DNA of 64,000 bases from contig JAOEUK010000002.1 of NCBI GenBank assembly GCA_028382965.1, positions 1 through 64,000 of the forward strand, written 5' to 3'. Origin of the DNA: Candidatus Puniceispirillum sp. Its GTDB lineage: Bacteria; Pseudomonadota; Alphaproteobacteria; Puniceispirillales; Puniceispirillaceae. Positions 14,728 through 22,745 of this stretch are shown here, piece by piece. The translations under genes and the position numbers were made by a program. Below the pieces are notes generated by a model. It ran no database searches. It was not told where the DNA came from and saw only the letters and a program-made list of their open reading frames with translations. Position 1 is the first letter of the stretch. Each line of letters begins with the position of its first letter.

Positions 14728-15102
14728 CTAGGCTTCAGATTTGCCACCAGCAGCCACCCAGTCAGAGATGCCACCAACATTAAAGACATTATCGTAACCC
14801 ATATCTTTCAAAGTTTTGCCAGCAAGGGCAGCCTGCCCACCCGCAGCACAAACAAGTACAATATCTGCATCTTTGCTTAGATTTGAATTGAAAGAGGGGA
14901 GATCTGCATCCGCGGCAAATTCCAGAAAACCACGCGGAATACGAAGTGCACCATCAATCGTACCACTTTTAGCAATGTCACTACTATCCCGTACATCGAT
15001 AAAAAGACTTTTGCCAGAATCATATTTGGCGATGCCATCAGTAGACGAAATACGGGGAACGACTGCATTGGCTTCGGTAAGGTACTCTTTAGCAGTTTTC
15101 AT
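14728..15102 (-). CDS. Rhodanese-like domain protein
   Basis: The 124-aa single-domain protein has the rhodanese elements SLFIDVRDSSDIAKSGTIDG (31-51), a basic IPRGFLEF and the active loop VCAAGGQAA with cysteine 85 positioned to carry a persulfide. The ending VGGISDWVAAGG is typical of single-domain sulfurtransferases. No signal peptide, so cytoplasmic. It may deliver sulfane sulfur or act in thiol stress; the peroxidase and the Cys-containing peptide are neighbours, which is suggestive only. The start is the ATG at 15102, 8 bases after an AAAGGC run. Confidence 0.88.
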   Translation of the reverse strand: MKTAKEYLTEANAVVPRISSTDGIAKYDSGKSLFIDVRDSSDIAKSGTIDGALRIPRGFLEFAADADLPSFNSNLSKDADIVLVCAAGGQAALAGKTLKDMGYDNVFNVGGISDWVAAGGKSEA

Positions 15103-15197
15103 AAGTTAGCCTTTCAATAATGTTGATATTAATTGGTAGATAGATAACACTAAATTCTCCCGTTTCAAGGATGCGTTTTCCAAGATAATTTACTAAA

Positions 15198-16091
15198 TCA
15201 GTTGGGAAAGTAGGCTTTTAACAATTTCAGATGATCTGGCGTAATACCACAACAACCGCCAATCATTCCTGCCCCCGATGCTGCCCACTGAACAGCAAAA
15301 TCGGCATAGGCCTGAGGCGTTATATCTTCACGTAAGCTATGCAAGGTTTCATTTGCCCCTTTATAATTTTTTTCCATCAATGGGAACGCATTTGCCAAGA
15401 CCCCCACCTGAGGCGGATTCGCTTGGTCTGCAAAATACGCCACAACCATTCGCACGGCGTCGTCCATCACTTCAGGCTGACTACAATTGAACAGGATTGC
15501 CGCTGGAACATTAGCACTAAGCGCCAGCAGCAACTCACTCAGCGGTTCACCTGACCGAAGAATAGGCTGGCCAGCAACAGGATCTGTATCCTCCAGCGTA
15601 AGCGACAGCCATACCGGTTTTCCACAACTGGCAAACGCATCTAAAAAACACTGCGCTTCCACGATCGAACTCTGAGTTTCAGCCATAAAAAAATCAACAT
15701 ACAGAGTAAGATGATGGCGAAACAGGCTCAGCATATCCCTCGCAACGTGCAGGTCAAATTTGTGTGGCTCGTAAGAACCAAACATGGGTGGCACACCACC
15801 AGCCACCCGAACCTTAGAGGGAGATGCATCAGCGGCCGATCGCGCTAATTGGCCTGCCAATTCCAATAATTCACCAGCACGACCCCAAAATGCGGCCTCG
15901 CCAATGTGAAACGGTACAATAGCATAACTGTTAGTGGTGATAATATCAGCGCCAGCCGCGATAAAATCATTATGTACAACACGCACAAAATCAGGACTTT
16001 CCATAAGCGCCAGTGCCGACCATTCTGGCTGACGGAATGGTGCCCCCATTGCTTTAAGTTGGCGACCAAGTCCCCCATCAAGAATAATCAT
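15198..16091 (-). CDS. Homocysteine S-methyltransferase family protein (BHMT/MmuM-like)
   Basis: The 297-aa TIM-barrel protein starts IILDGGLGRQLKAMG. It has the zinc-binding cysteines in FNCSQPE (C203) and GGCCGITPDHL (C280, C281), the set that activates the thiol acceptor in MmuM, BHMT and MetH N-terminal domains. It likely methylates homocysteine or a similar thiol from S-methylmethionine, a betaine or a sulfonium such as DMSP-derived donors; the donor is not readable. It stands alone on the minus strand; small genes upstream may be co-transcribed. The family is secure, the donor is inferred. Confidence 0.82.
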   Translation of the reverse strand: MIILDGGLGRQLKAMGAPFRQPEWSALALMESPDFVRVVHNDFIAAGADIITTNSYAIVPFHIGEAAFWGRAGELLELAGQLARSAADASPSKVRVAGGVPPMFGSYEPHKFDLHVARDMLSLFRHHLTLYVDFFMAETQSSIVEAQCFLDAFASCGKPVWLSLTLEDTDPVAGQPILRSGEPLSELLLALSANVPAAILFNCSQPEVMDDAVRMVVAYFADQANPPQVGVLANAFPLMEKNYKGANETLHSLREDITPQAYADFAVQWAASGAGMIGGCCGITPDHLKLLKAYFPN

Positions 16092-16235
16092 TCTTTAACC
16101 CTTTTTAAAAAAATCGCACGTTAATTTTTTTAAGAATTAACGGCTGGCAAGAATTCTTACAAATACCAGCTCCGGTTAAACCCGACTTGGCGCCTTATGT
16201 CTTCTGAGGTCCGTTTATCAAAAAGAGAAAACATA

Positions 16236-16412
16236 TTAGTTGATTGTAAAACCACACATGGCAGCAATCTGACGAACAACTTCACTATTTCGAATAGTGA
16301 ATGGTAAAATCGCAATCACCACCAGAACTAAAGTCAGCCAGATAAACCAGACCGAATAATCCGCGTGCCAACGTGGGCGGGCCTGTTGCTCCTTATGCTT
16401 AATTCCAGTCAT
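16236..16412 (-). CDS. Small single-pass membrane protein, 58 aa
   Basis: An ATG at 16412, 6 bases after a GAGG motif, opens a 58-codon frame. The first 20 residues are polar (MTGIKHKEQQARPRWHADYS); a hydrophobic helix WFIWLTLVLVVIAILPF follows, then a tail with RNSEVVRQIAAMCGFTIN. This layout suggests an inner-membrane peptide with its N-terminus in the cytoplasm. It lies 25 bases after the stop of the next upstream minus-strand gene, so they probably share a transcript. I do not recognise a family. Confidence 0.55.
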   Translation of the reverse strand: MTGIKHKEQQARPRWHADYSVWFIWLTLVLVVIAILPFTIRNSEVVRQIAAMCGFTIN

Positions 16413-16436
16413 TACATCCTCGATAATTATCCGATG

Positions 16437-16634
16437 TTATATTTTCATCACAAATTCAAGCCCCGACTGGCTCCCGATGTAAAGACCAGCTTTTTTCATG
16501 TAAAGTGAGACCATCAACCCACCCTGATCAAGAGCCACATCAACGCGGTTTCCTCTAATTCTGACAATGGTACCAGGGGCAACCTGATCGGTTTCAACAC
16601 AAGTCAAATTAACTTTTGCGTCTAAACTTAGCAT
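16437..16634 (-). CDS. Small hypothetical protein, 65 aa
   Basis: The product has beta-rich patterning: SLDAKVNLTC, PGTIVRIRGNRVDVALDQGGLMVSLYM, then GLYIGSQSGLEFVMKI. The VRIRGNRVDVAL stretch looks like a small SH3- or PilZ-like barrel, but key PilZ motifs are not complete. The start at 16634 follows AAGGATG; an ATG at 16667 would add 11 residues. It lies between DUF2237 and the 58-aa membrane protein genes, all on the minus strand. Function unknown. Confidence 0.5.
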   Translation of the reverse strand: MLSLDAKVNLTCVETDQVAPGTIVRIRGNRVDVALDQGGLMVSLYMKKAGLYIGSQSGLEFVMKI

Positions 16635-16697
16635 GGAGTTACATCCTTTTCCATTTGACAGAACCATCCCGCGAGATGTGCTGCCAAATTTGTTGGG

Positions 16698-17090
16698 TTA
16701 ATTTAGGTCAATCGCATGCATCTTCAAATCATTTAATTGGCAAATTGTTAAAGTTGCTTGGTTTGTCGCAGCTAGCCTGACCTTGGGCGCCTTGCCGGCT
16801 TCACGCGCCTGTTCCCACCTTGCCGCACATAGACACCACTGATCGCCTGCTTTAAGTCCAAGAAAGCCAAATTCAGGATGCGGTGTTGACAAATCATTGC
16901 CAGCTGCCTTGCTATAAGCTAAAAAATCATCAGTTATTATCGCACAGACTGTATGCAACCCAACATCAGATGGAGCTGTATTGCAACAACCATCACGAAA
17001 AAAACCAGTGATCGGATCATGCGAACAACTCGCAATTGGATCACCAAGCACATTCATCTGTCCTTGAGGGCGGCCACTTGTTCCATCCAT
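16698..17090 (-). CDS. DUF2237 family protein
   Basis: The 130-aa protein matches the DUF2237 pattern almost throughout: NVLGDPIASCSHDP, TGFFRDGCCNTAPSDVG, HTVCAIITDDFLAYSK, NDLSTPHPEFGFLGLK and DQWCLCAARW. Conserved cysteines suggest metal binding or redox structure. The function of the family is not established; it is widespread in proteobacteria, algae and plants. The gene precedes the small beta-rich protein and follows plsC with a 31-bp gap on the same strand, so an operon with plsC is likely. Confidence 0.85.
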   Translation of the reverse strand: MDGTSGRPQGQMNVLGDPIASCSHDPITGFFRDGCCNTAPSDVGLHTVCAIITDDFLAYSKAAGNDLSTPHPEFGFLGLKAGDQWCLCAARWEQAREAGKAPKVRLAATNQATLTICQLNDLKMHAIDLN

Positions 17091-17121
17091 TCTAGTTTAC
17101 CTCAGTTTTATAGTTTATAAA

Positions 17122-17820
17122 TCATTTTTCCAGATAAAACATTCGATCTTCAATACGCTGTTTGAGCGTTGTCATGAAGTGTTTTCGGTCCAAACCCGGC
17201 TCGATCGGTTTCAAAAATTCAACAGTAACTTTCCCTGGATATTTTAGCCAGCTATTACGTGGCCAGACATGACAGGAGTTCAGCGCAACAGGCACCACTG
17301 AAAGGCCAGTTGCCTGATAAAGCGAAAAAACTCCAATTTCATATGGGTGGTCTGTCCCATGTGCCACTCGAGTTCCTTGCGGAAAAATTAGCATCGAGCG
17401 ACCCTTTTTAACTAAATCCTGCCCCGCCGCACGAATATCACGAAGTGCTTTCATACCAGCCGAACGATCAACTGGAATGCAGCCAGTCTTCAAAAAAAAC
17501 CACCCAATGATCGGCAAGCGCAATAGTTCACGTTTCAGCACAAAGGCCGGCGCATCCAATAACCAGCAAAGAATAATCGTCTCCCACGCCGATTGATGCT
17601 TCACCGCATATAGAACCTGCTGATCAAGACGGCGATCACCAATAACAGTCTGCGTAATACCAATCATGCCAAGCAGCAAATAGGTCATATAGCCCCAGAA
17701 TTTGGCCACCAATCGTGCGTAACGCGACGGGAATAGCAAAATTGGCCCCATTACAAACACCAAAATACTGGTACCTATGTAGAACAGGCTGTTAAAAAAA
17801 AGTGATTTCAGATAAATCAT
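17122..17820 (-). CDS. plsC: 1-acyl-sn-glycerol-3-phosphate acyltransferase
   Basis: The 232-aa membrane-bound acyltransferase has two N-terminal hydrophobic segments and the acyltransferase boxes. Box I is AVKHQSAWET (H with E four residues later instead of the usual D, common in alphaproteobacteria), box II is the TGCIPVDRS region, box III is LIFPQGTR and box IV is VVPVALNS. It transfers an acyl group to lysophosphatidic acid in phospholipid synthesis at the inner membrane. It could serve another lysolipid such as ornithine lipid. The upstream gene at 17940 is divergent. Confidence 0.85.
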   Translation of the reverse strand: MIYLKSLFFNSLFYIGTSILVFVMGPILLFPSRYARLVAKFWGYMTYLLLGMIGITQTVIGDRRLDQQVLYAVKHQSAWETIILCWLLDAPAFVLKRELLRLPIIGWFFLKTGCIPVDRSAGMKALRDIRAAGQDLVKKGRSMLIFPQGTRVAHGTDHPYEIGVFSLYQATGLSVVPVALNSCHVWPRNSWLKYPGKVTVEFLKPIEPGLDRKHFMTTLKQRIEDRMFYLEK

Positions 17821-17939
17821 ATTCGGATGTTAGGCACAAAGTGGCCCAGCTTCAATAGTCAAAACAATAGAAAACTAGAAAATATACCGCTGGTTCTCGG
17901 TGATAAGCTCCAACCTATTTGCCATTAGAGGACACAACA

Positions 17940-18329
17940 TTGTCAGACCCTTCACCAGATCAATTCCAAAATCAGGATAATTCCAATATTTCATGGCAAC
18001 AACGTGCCACAATGATCCTTGCCAACGCATGCCAAGCCAAACAGACCATCACCTATACTGAATTGGTCCATTCTGCAAATGTACCAAAACCGCACCGGAT
18101 TGATAAGTTGACCACATGGTTAGAAAGCACAATGTGCGAAGATAACGCAGCAGGAACCCCCCTAAGGGCAGCTTTGGTAATCTCGCGCAATCGAGGTGGA
18201 ATTCCGGCCCCCGGATTCTTCATGCTGTGTGATGAGCTTGGTCTTTATCATGGCCCCCCAAATGGGCCAGAGGCAACCCAATTTCATAACGCCACGATAA
18301 CTGATCTGTTTTTTGGCTCTAATTCTTAA
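17940..18329 (+). CDS. Conserved hypothetical protein, 129 aa
   Basis: The start is taken as TTG at 17940 because AGAGGA (17927-17932) lies 7 bases upstream; TTG at 17919 has no such site. After a polar leader the protein has a helical segment with ITYTELVHSANVPKPHRIDKLTTWLE, which resembles a winged-helix-like fold. Next come TPLRAALVISRNRGGIPAPGFFMLCDELGLYHGP and GPEATQFH. The well-ordered Gly/Pro motifs suggest a real conserved family of alphaproteobacteria, but I cannot name it or assign a role. It is divergent from plsC and convergent with tusA. Confidence 0.6.
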   Translation: MSDPSPDQFQNQDNSNISWQQRATMILANACQAKQTITYTELVHSANVPKPHRIDKLTTWLESTMCEDNAAGTPLRAALVISRNRGGIPAPGFFMLCDELGLYHGPPNGPEATQFHNATITDLFFGSNS

Positions 18330-18346
18330 CCTTTAATTGGCTATCT

Positions 18347-18622
18347 TTATTTGGCCACCTTGGAAATGCGCATGGTATAAACCCCATTTTTTTCAGTGCT
18401 TTCCAACAATTGATGGCCACCGTTTTGGCAAAAATGATCGAAATCAAGTGGTGATGCTGGATCATCAGCCATTACCACAAGCACAGCGCCAGCTAACATT
18501 TGGCCAATCTGGCGACGCGCTTTTAATACTGGTAACGGACATTGTAAACCTGTAAGATCGAGTACAACAGGTTCAGCCTGCATTATACTGCCAAGTTTTA
18601 TATTATTATTTGTTTTTTCCAT
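18347..18622 (-). CDS. tusA: TusA/SirA-like sulfur carrier protein
   Basis: The 91-aa protein has the TusA core: VVLDLTGLQCPLPVLKARRQI with the active cysteine in the CPLP motif, then VLVVMADDPASPLDFDHFCQ and a final short beta strand. TusA-like proteins carry sulfur as a persulfide for tRNA thiolation or molybdenum cofactor synthesis. The start at 18622 is preferred because GGTGAG lies 6 bases upstream; an ATG at 18634 is four codons longer. The N-terminal extension before the domain is short and polar. Confidence 0.85.
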   Translation of the reverse strand: MEKTNNNIKLGSIMQAEPVVLDLTGLQCPLPVLKARRQIGQMLAGAVLVVMADDPASPLDFDHFCQNGGHQLLESTEKNGVYTMRISKVAK

Positions 18623-18749
18623 AGTTCTCACCATAAATCTAGTAGCCTTGAATTGCCAGCTCCATTTTACGAATTCGTATAATGGTAATTGCCATTAAAT
18701 TCATTTTATAAACCTTGCCTTTAATACCCGAAGCCAGCTAGATAAGGCC

Positions 18750-19472
18750 ATGAGCATTTGGGGTATTATTATTGGCGGCACTGCGGGGTTTGCCTTTGGA
18801 GGACCAATCGGTGGGCTGCTTGGTGCGATGGCCGGTCATGCAGTTGAATCAAAGTTAGTGCCATCCGGCCCTGTTCCACAAGCAACAAAACGGGTTGCCT
18901 TTACAGTTGCCGTGATCGCTCTGTCCGCGAAAATGGCAAAAGCTGATGGGGTTGTATCCCGCGATGAAATTAAGGCTTTTCGTGCCCGAGTTCATATTCC
19001 ATCTGCTGAAGTTAGACAGGTTGGTCGTTTTTGGGATCTAGCGAGGCAAACCCCAGACGGATTTGAAGAGTATGCCAAACAGGTGGCACGATTATTCGAA
19101 CCACGCACACCAGTCCTTGAACAATTACTTGATCTGCTATTTCATATTGCACAATCAGATGGTGACATTACCACACCAGAATTATCCTACCTTTACAAAG
19201 TTGCAGAAATTTTTGGTTTTAATCAGACTGATTTTGATCGGTTGTTGGCATTGCATCAATCAAATGGTCCAAATCCATATGAGATTTTAGGGGTCCGTGA
19301 TGACGTTAGCGATCGGGCACTTCACAAACATTGGAAACATCTCGCACGCACCCATCACCCTGATACTCTGACCGCTGATGGCATGCCTGAAGAATTTATC
19401 GTGGCGGCTAATGACAGGCTTGCAAAAATAAACGCTGCATATGATGCTATCATGCGTCATCGTAGCCTCTAA
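18750..19472 (+). CDS. djlA: DjlA-like co-chaperone (TerB domain plus J domain)
   Basis: The 240-aa protein starts with a glycine-rich hydrophobic segment (WGIIIGGTAGFAFGGPIGGLLGAMAGH) that may span the membrane as a glycine zipper. A TerB-like helical domain follows at about 50-165 (AKMAKADGVVSRDEIKAFR, AQSDGDITTPELSYL). A C-terminal J domain (NPYEILGV, then the HHPD motif near 212-215) can stimulate DnaK. This order is that of DjlA. The gene is followed after 17 bp by an ABC-F gene on the same strand, so both may share a transcript. Confidence 0.85.
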   Translation: MSIWGIIIGGTAGFAFGGPIGGLLGAMAGHAVESKLVPSGPVPQATKRVAFTVAVIALSAKMAKADGVVSRDEIKAFRARVHIPSAEVRQVGRFWDLARQTPDGFEEYAKQVARLFEPRTPVLEQLLDLLFHIAQSDGDITTPELSYLYKVAEIFGFNQTDFDRLLALHQSNGPNPYEILGVRDDVSDRALHKHWKHLARTHHPDTLTADGMPEEFIVAANDRLAKINAAYDAIMRHRSL

Positions 19473-19489
19473 CTAGCAAGGCTAGGCGA

Positions 19490-21376
19490 ATGGCACCTCC
19501 CCTTTTGACAATTATCAATGCTGGTATAAATCTTGGTGATCGGTGGCTACTTCGAGGCGCTAATTTATCACTGCGTTCAGGTGATCGGCTAGCACTTGTT
19601 GGCCCCAATGGTGCTGGAAAATCAACCCTAATGAAGCTACTAACAGGGTCTGGCGAAATGGATGAAGGCTCGATATGGGTATCACCAGGATCTGAAATCG
19701 CCTATTTGCCTCAAGCACCAAAAATCGTTCCCGGAATGACACTTCGCGCTCTTGTAACAGCAGGCATGGACGACACCAAAATTGGCCATAAAGCTGATGC
19801 GATGCTGACACAAATGGGGCTTGATCCAATGCGTATTAGTGATGGTTTGTCCGGCGGTGAAGCTCGCCGTGTCTCCCTCGCGCGGGCAATTTACACAAAG
19901 CCTGACATTTTGCTTCTTGACGAGCCTACCAACCACATGGATTTACCAACTATTGAATGGATGGAAGACTTACTACGCCAACACAGCGGAGCATTGTTGG
20001 TGGTTAGCCATGACCGAACATTTTTGCGCAACCTTGGCACAGGCATTATCTGGCTGCACGACGGTAGGTTACGTCGGCGTGACGGCCATTTTGACGGGTT
20101 TGAGACCTGGTCAGATGGCATTCTTAACGAAGAAGCAGTGGTGCTTCACAAGATGGACCGGCGCATTGTCAGCGAAACCAAATGGTCCCGCGAGGGAATC
20201 TCCGCCCGGCGCAAACGAAATCAGGGCCGATTGCGGGAACTGGCCACCCTGCGGAATGCGCGCGTGAGCGCTGGTGGTATTAGTAAACGGACCATGCGTA
20301 TGGAAACTGGCCCTGCCGATGGAGGCGGTCAACTTGTCCTTGAAGCTATCGATCTTTGTGCGAGTGTTCCTGTGATACAACCTAATGAGATCAGAACGTT
20401 AGAAAAACCAGAAAACAGAACGGAGCATTTACCCCTCCCCGGACAGCAGCGACAGCTTCTTCAACACTTTAACCTACTGGTCAGGCGCACAGACAGAATT
20501 GGCATTGTTGGACCAAATGGCGTTGGAAAATCAACATTAGTGCGCTTACTTCTTGGAATTACCAAACCAGATAGTGGGCGCGTACGGCATGGCTTTGGCC
20601 TAACACCAGCCTATTTTGATCAAAAGCGTGAAGCGCTTGACCACAACAAATCACCCTGGACCACTCTCAGCGAAGATGGTAGTGATATGATTCAAGTTGC
20701 CGGACAAACCAAGCATGTGACAAGCTATCTTCGCGATTTCATGTTTGATGATGTGAAAATGACACAACGAGTTTCCATTCTTTCAGGTGGAGAGCAAAAT
20801 CGTCTATTACTTGCTAAATTATTTGCCCAATCACATAATTTCTTAGTACTTGACGAGCCAACTAATGACCTTGACATAGAAACATTGGAATTACTGCAGG
20901 AGGTAATTGCTAATTATGACGGGACCGTTCTGATCGTTAGCCATGACCGTGATTTTCTAGATCGAACTGTTACCGGTATTATCGCTTTTGAGGGAAATGC
21001 CAAAATTGTCACCCATGCTGGTGGCTACTCTGATTATCTGACAAGGAAAAAAGCCACAAAAGTGAGGCAAATTGAAAAATCATCAAATAAAAAATCACTG
21101 AGCTCTAATACAGAAAAATCTAAAAGAAATCGAGCAGCAAGGCTAGGCTTTCGCGATCGACACCTTCTTGAAACCTTGCCCCTTGAAATTGAAATGTTGG
21201 ACGTCAATATCGCCAATATCGAGACACAATTGGCGGCTCCCAATTTTTTTCAAGATAATGCTAACCAATTCAATGAGCTAGCCCAGACCCTGATCACCAT
21301 ACGCCACAGCAAGGAAAATAAGGAGCAGCAATGGCTAGACATTGCCCAAAAAGCTGAAGCATTGGATCAGTTCTAA
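19490..21376 (+). CDS. uup: ABC-F ATPase, Uup-like
   Basis: The 628-aa protein has two ABC domains and no membrane segment. The first Walker A is GPNGAGKST (38-46) with signature LSGGEARRVSLARA and Walker [12 protein letters not shown]. The second Walker A is GPNGVGKST with signature LSGGEQNRLLLAK and [13 protein letters not shown]-terminal region after 520 is rich in Lys and helical (KRNRAARLGFRDRHLLETLPLEIEMLD), as in the coiled DNA- or ribosome-binding tail of Uup. ABC-F proteins act on the ribosomal E site. A second ABC-F gene, ettA, occurs later in the window. Confidence 0.88.
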   Translation: MAPPLLTIINAGINLGDRWLLRGANLSLRSGDRLALVGPNGAGKSTLMKLLTGSGEMDEGSIWVSPGSEIAYLPQAPKIVPGMTLRALVTAGMDDTKIGHKADAMLTQMGLDPMRISDGLSGGEARRVSLARAIYTKPDILLLDEPTNHMDLPTIEWMEDLLRQHSGALLVVSHDRTFLRNLGTGIIWLHDGRLRRRDGHFDGFETWSDGILNEEAVVLHKMDRRIVSETKWSREGISARRKRNQGRLRELATLRNARVSAGGISKRTMRMETGPADGGGQLVLEAIDLCASVPVIQPNEIRTLEKPENRTEHLPLPGQQRQLLQHFNLLVRRTDRIGIVGPNGVGKSTLVRLLLGITKPDSGRVRHGFGLTPAYFDQKREALDHNKSPWTTLSEDGSDMIQVAGQTKHVTSYLRDFMFDDVKMTQRVSILSGGEQNRLLLAKLFAQSHNFLVLDEPTNDLDIETLELLQEVIANYDGTVLIVSHDRDFLDRTVTGIIAFEGNAKIVTHAGGYSDYLTRKKATKVRQIEKSSNKKSLSSNTEKSKRNRAARLGFRDRHLLETLPLEIEMLDVNIANIETQLAAPNFFQDNANQFNELAQTLITIRHSKENKEQQWLDIAQKAEALDQF

Positions 21377-21478
21377 TCTCCAAAATAAAATAGCCAACCT
21401 CGATCAAGTGCAAATTACGCTGATCAGTTTACATAGTTCTAATGACCTTGTAATTCCTTGTCGCTAACTAGACCAGCC

Positions 21479-21508
21479 TTGACCCATCCCCAGAACCAGC
21501 TTTATAAC
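21479..21508 (+). promoter_or_regulatory. Promoter of rnpB
   Basis: TTGACC (21479-21484) and TATAAC (21503-21508) are 18 bp apart, and the -10 box ends 6-7 bases before the predicted RNA 5' end at 21515. Confidence 0.7.
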
Positions 21509-21514
21509 CTTAAT

Positions 21515-21903
21515 TCTGTCAGATGGTCAGGTGACTGCTGCCTCAGATTGCACAATGTGAGGGAGAGGAAAGTCCGGGCTCCACAGGATCAGGATGCCGG
21601 GTAACGCCCGGCGGGGGCAACCCTAGGGAAAGTGCCGCAGAAAAAATACCGCCATGGCAAGCCATGGTAAGGGTGAAAAGGTGCGGTAAGAGCGCACCGC
21701 CGGACTGGCAACAGAACGGGCATGGTAAACCCCATCCGGAGCAAGACCACATAGGGACATGAGAACGGCATGCCGTTCAGATGCGATCCTGCATCATGTC
21801 CGGGTAGGTTGCTTGAAGCGGCTGGTAACAGCCGTTCTAGATGAATAGTCACCAATGCTGTTAACAGCATTACAAAACCCGGCTTATCGATCATCTGACA
21901 GGA
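21515..21903 (+). ncRNA. rnpB: RNase P RNA component (class A)
   Basis: The sequence has the universal 5' core GAGGAAAGTCCGGGCTCC (21563-21580 region), GGTAAGGGTGAAAAGGTGCGGTAAGAG-type P8-P9 elements, the ACAGAA loop near 21711, and the 3' core AAACCCGGCTTATCGATCAT. The ends TCTGTCAGATG (21515 on) and CATCTGACAGGA (21892 on) pair as helix P1. Length near 389 nt fits class A bacterial RNAs. It processes the 5' ends of tRNA precursors. It stands alone just upstream of the dcw cluster. Confidence 0.96.
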
Positions 21904-22086
21904 TTTTCCTCCATAAATCCTCCACTCTAACCATTGAAATCACTCTTTAACGAACTGATTTAAAGAAGAAAAAATTACCATTAAATTAATATATATTAAA
22001 ATAATTCAATATGTTGGTGCGTATTCTTTATTTTTAATATTAATCAACTGAAAAGATTGGCTTTTTCCACAAAGAACCAAGTAAAA

Positions 22087-22130
22087 CCCATTGACGTCCA
22101 TAAATTCCCATGGTATCCCATAATAGCCCA
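22087..22130 (-). promoter_or_regulatory. Tandem TGGG ladder, probable MraZ operator
   Basis: On the plus strand CCCA occurs at 22087, 22107, 22117 and 22127 (each 4 bases) with TCCA at 22097. Read on the minus strand this is five TGG(G/A) units at an exact 10-bp period, one per helical turn. MraZ of E. coli binds tandem TGGGN repeats with 10-bp periodicity upstream of its own gene. Here the ladder is 136 bp upstream of the mraZ start and in the opposite orientation. Autoregulation is inferred from the match in motif, spacing and location. Confidence 0.6.
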
Positions 22131-22265
22131 GTTTTGGTTTATCTTGTGAATCTAGCTTATCTCCCTGGCTAGAACTCGCTGAAATCCAACAAAAGCTGGG
22201 CCGGGTAGTTTTAACAACCTTGACCCGGATTGGTCGGCACGGGACGAATTGGAGCTTTAGGTATC

Positions 22266-22745
22266 GTGGATCTATTTCTATCCACATTTGAGCATCGTAT
22301 AGACAAGAAGGGGCGCCTATCCGTGCCGGCCCCTTTTCGATCTGTACTTGAGCGCCGCCGTGACCAACTTTATCTATTCAAATCTTTAACCGAGCCATGC
22401 CTTGAGGGATGTGGGCCTGAGCGCATTGGCCAGATTGTCGATGCCATTGACTCAATGGACAGCCTTTCAACTGAAGTTGCAACTTTACAAACCATGCTCT
22501 CAAGTGCTCAAGAAATGAAACTTGACTCTGAGGGACGCATTATGTTGAACGCTGACTTCATAGCATTTGCTGAGTTAGATAATGCTGCGCTCTATGCCGG
22601 CATTGGTCGGTCTTTTCAGATTTGGTTGCCCGGCAGGTATCGCAGTCGCGAAGCCGATGCCCGTATTCGCGCGAAAACCAATGGCCTGCCAAGCCTGCGC
22701 CTTAATCAAAGTAGCCGAAATCCCTCTGAAAATGGGGATTGCTGA
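22266..22745 (+). CDS. mraZ: Transcriptional regulator MraZ
   Basis: The 159-aa protein has two SpoVT/AbrB-like MraZ units. The first is FLSTFEHRIDKKGRLSVPAPFRS (near 4-26), the second QEMKLDSEGRIMLNADFIAFAEL with IGRSFQIWLPGRY after it. MraZ binds DNA as a ring-shaped oligomer and regulates the dcw operon. The GTG start at 22266 gives the family N-terminus; the frame is open further up to a TTG at 22230. It opens the division and cell wall cluster and overlaps rsmH by one base (TGATG). Confidence 0.9.
   Translation: MDLFLSTFEHRIDKKGRLSVPAPFRSVLERRRDQLYLFKSLTEPCLEGCGPERIGQIVDAIDSMDSLSTEVATLQTMLSSAQEMKLDSEGRIMLNADFIAFAELDNAALYAGIGRSFQIWLPGRYRSREADARIRAKTNGLPSLRLNQSSRNPSENGDC

Noticed and set aside
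21543-21894. Minus-strand frames of 69 and 101 codons
   Set aside because: They fall wholly inside the RNase P RNA gene.
22006-22287. 93-codon minus-strand frame upstream of mraZ
   Set aside because: Its codons are produced by the TGGG ladder and it runs across the mraZ start; no ribosome site.
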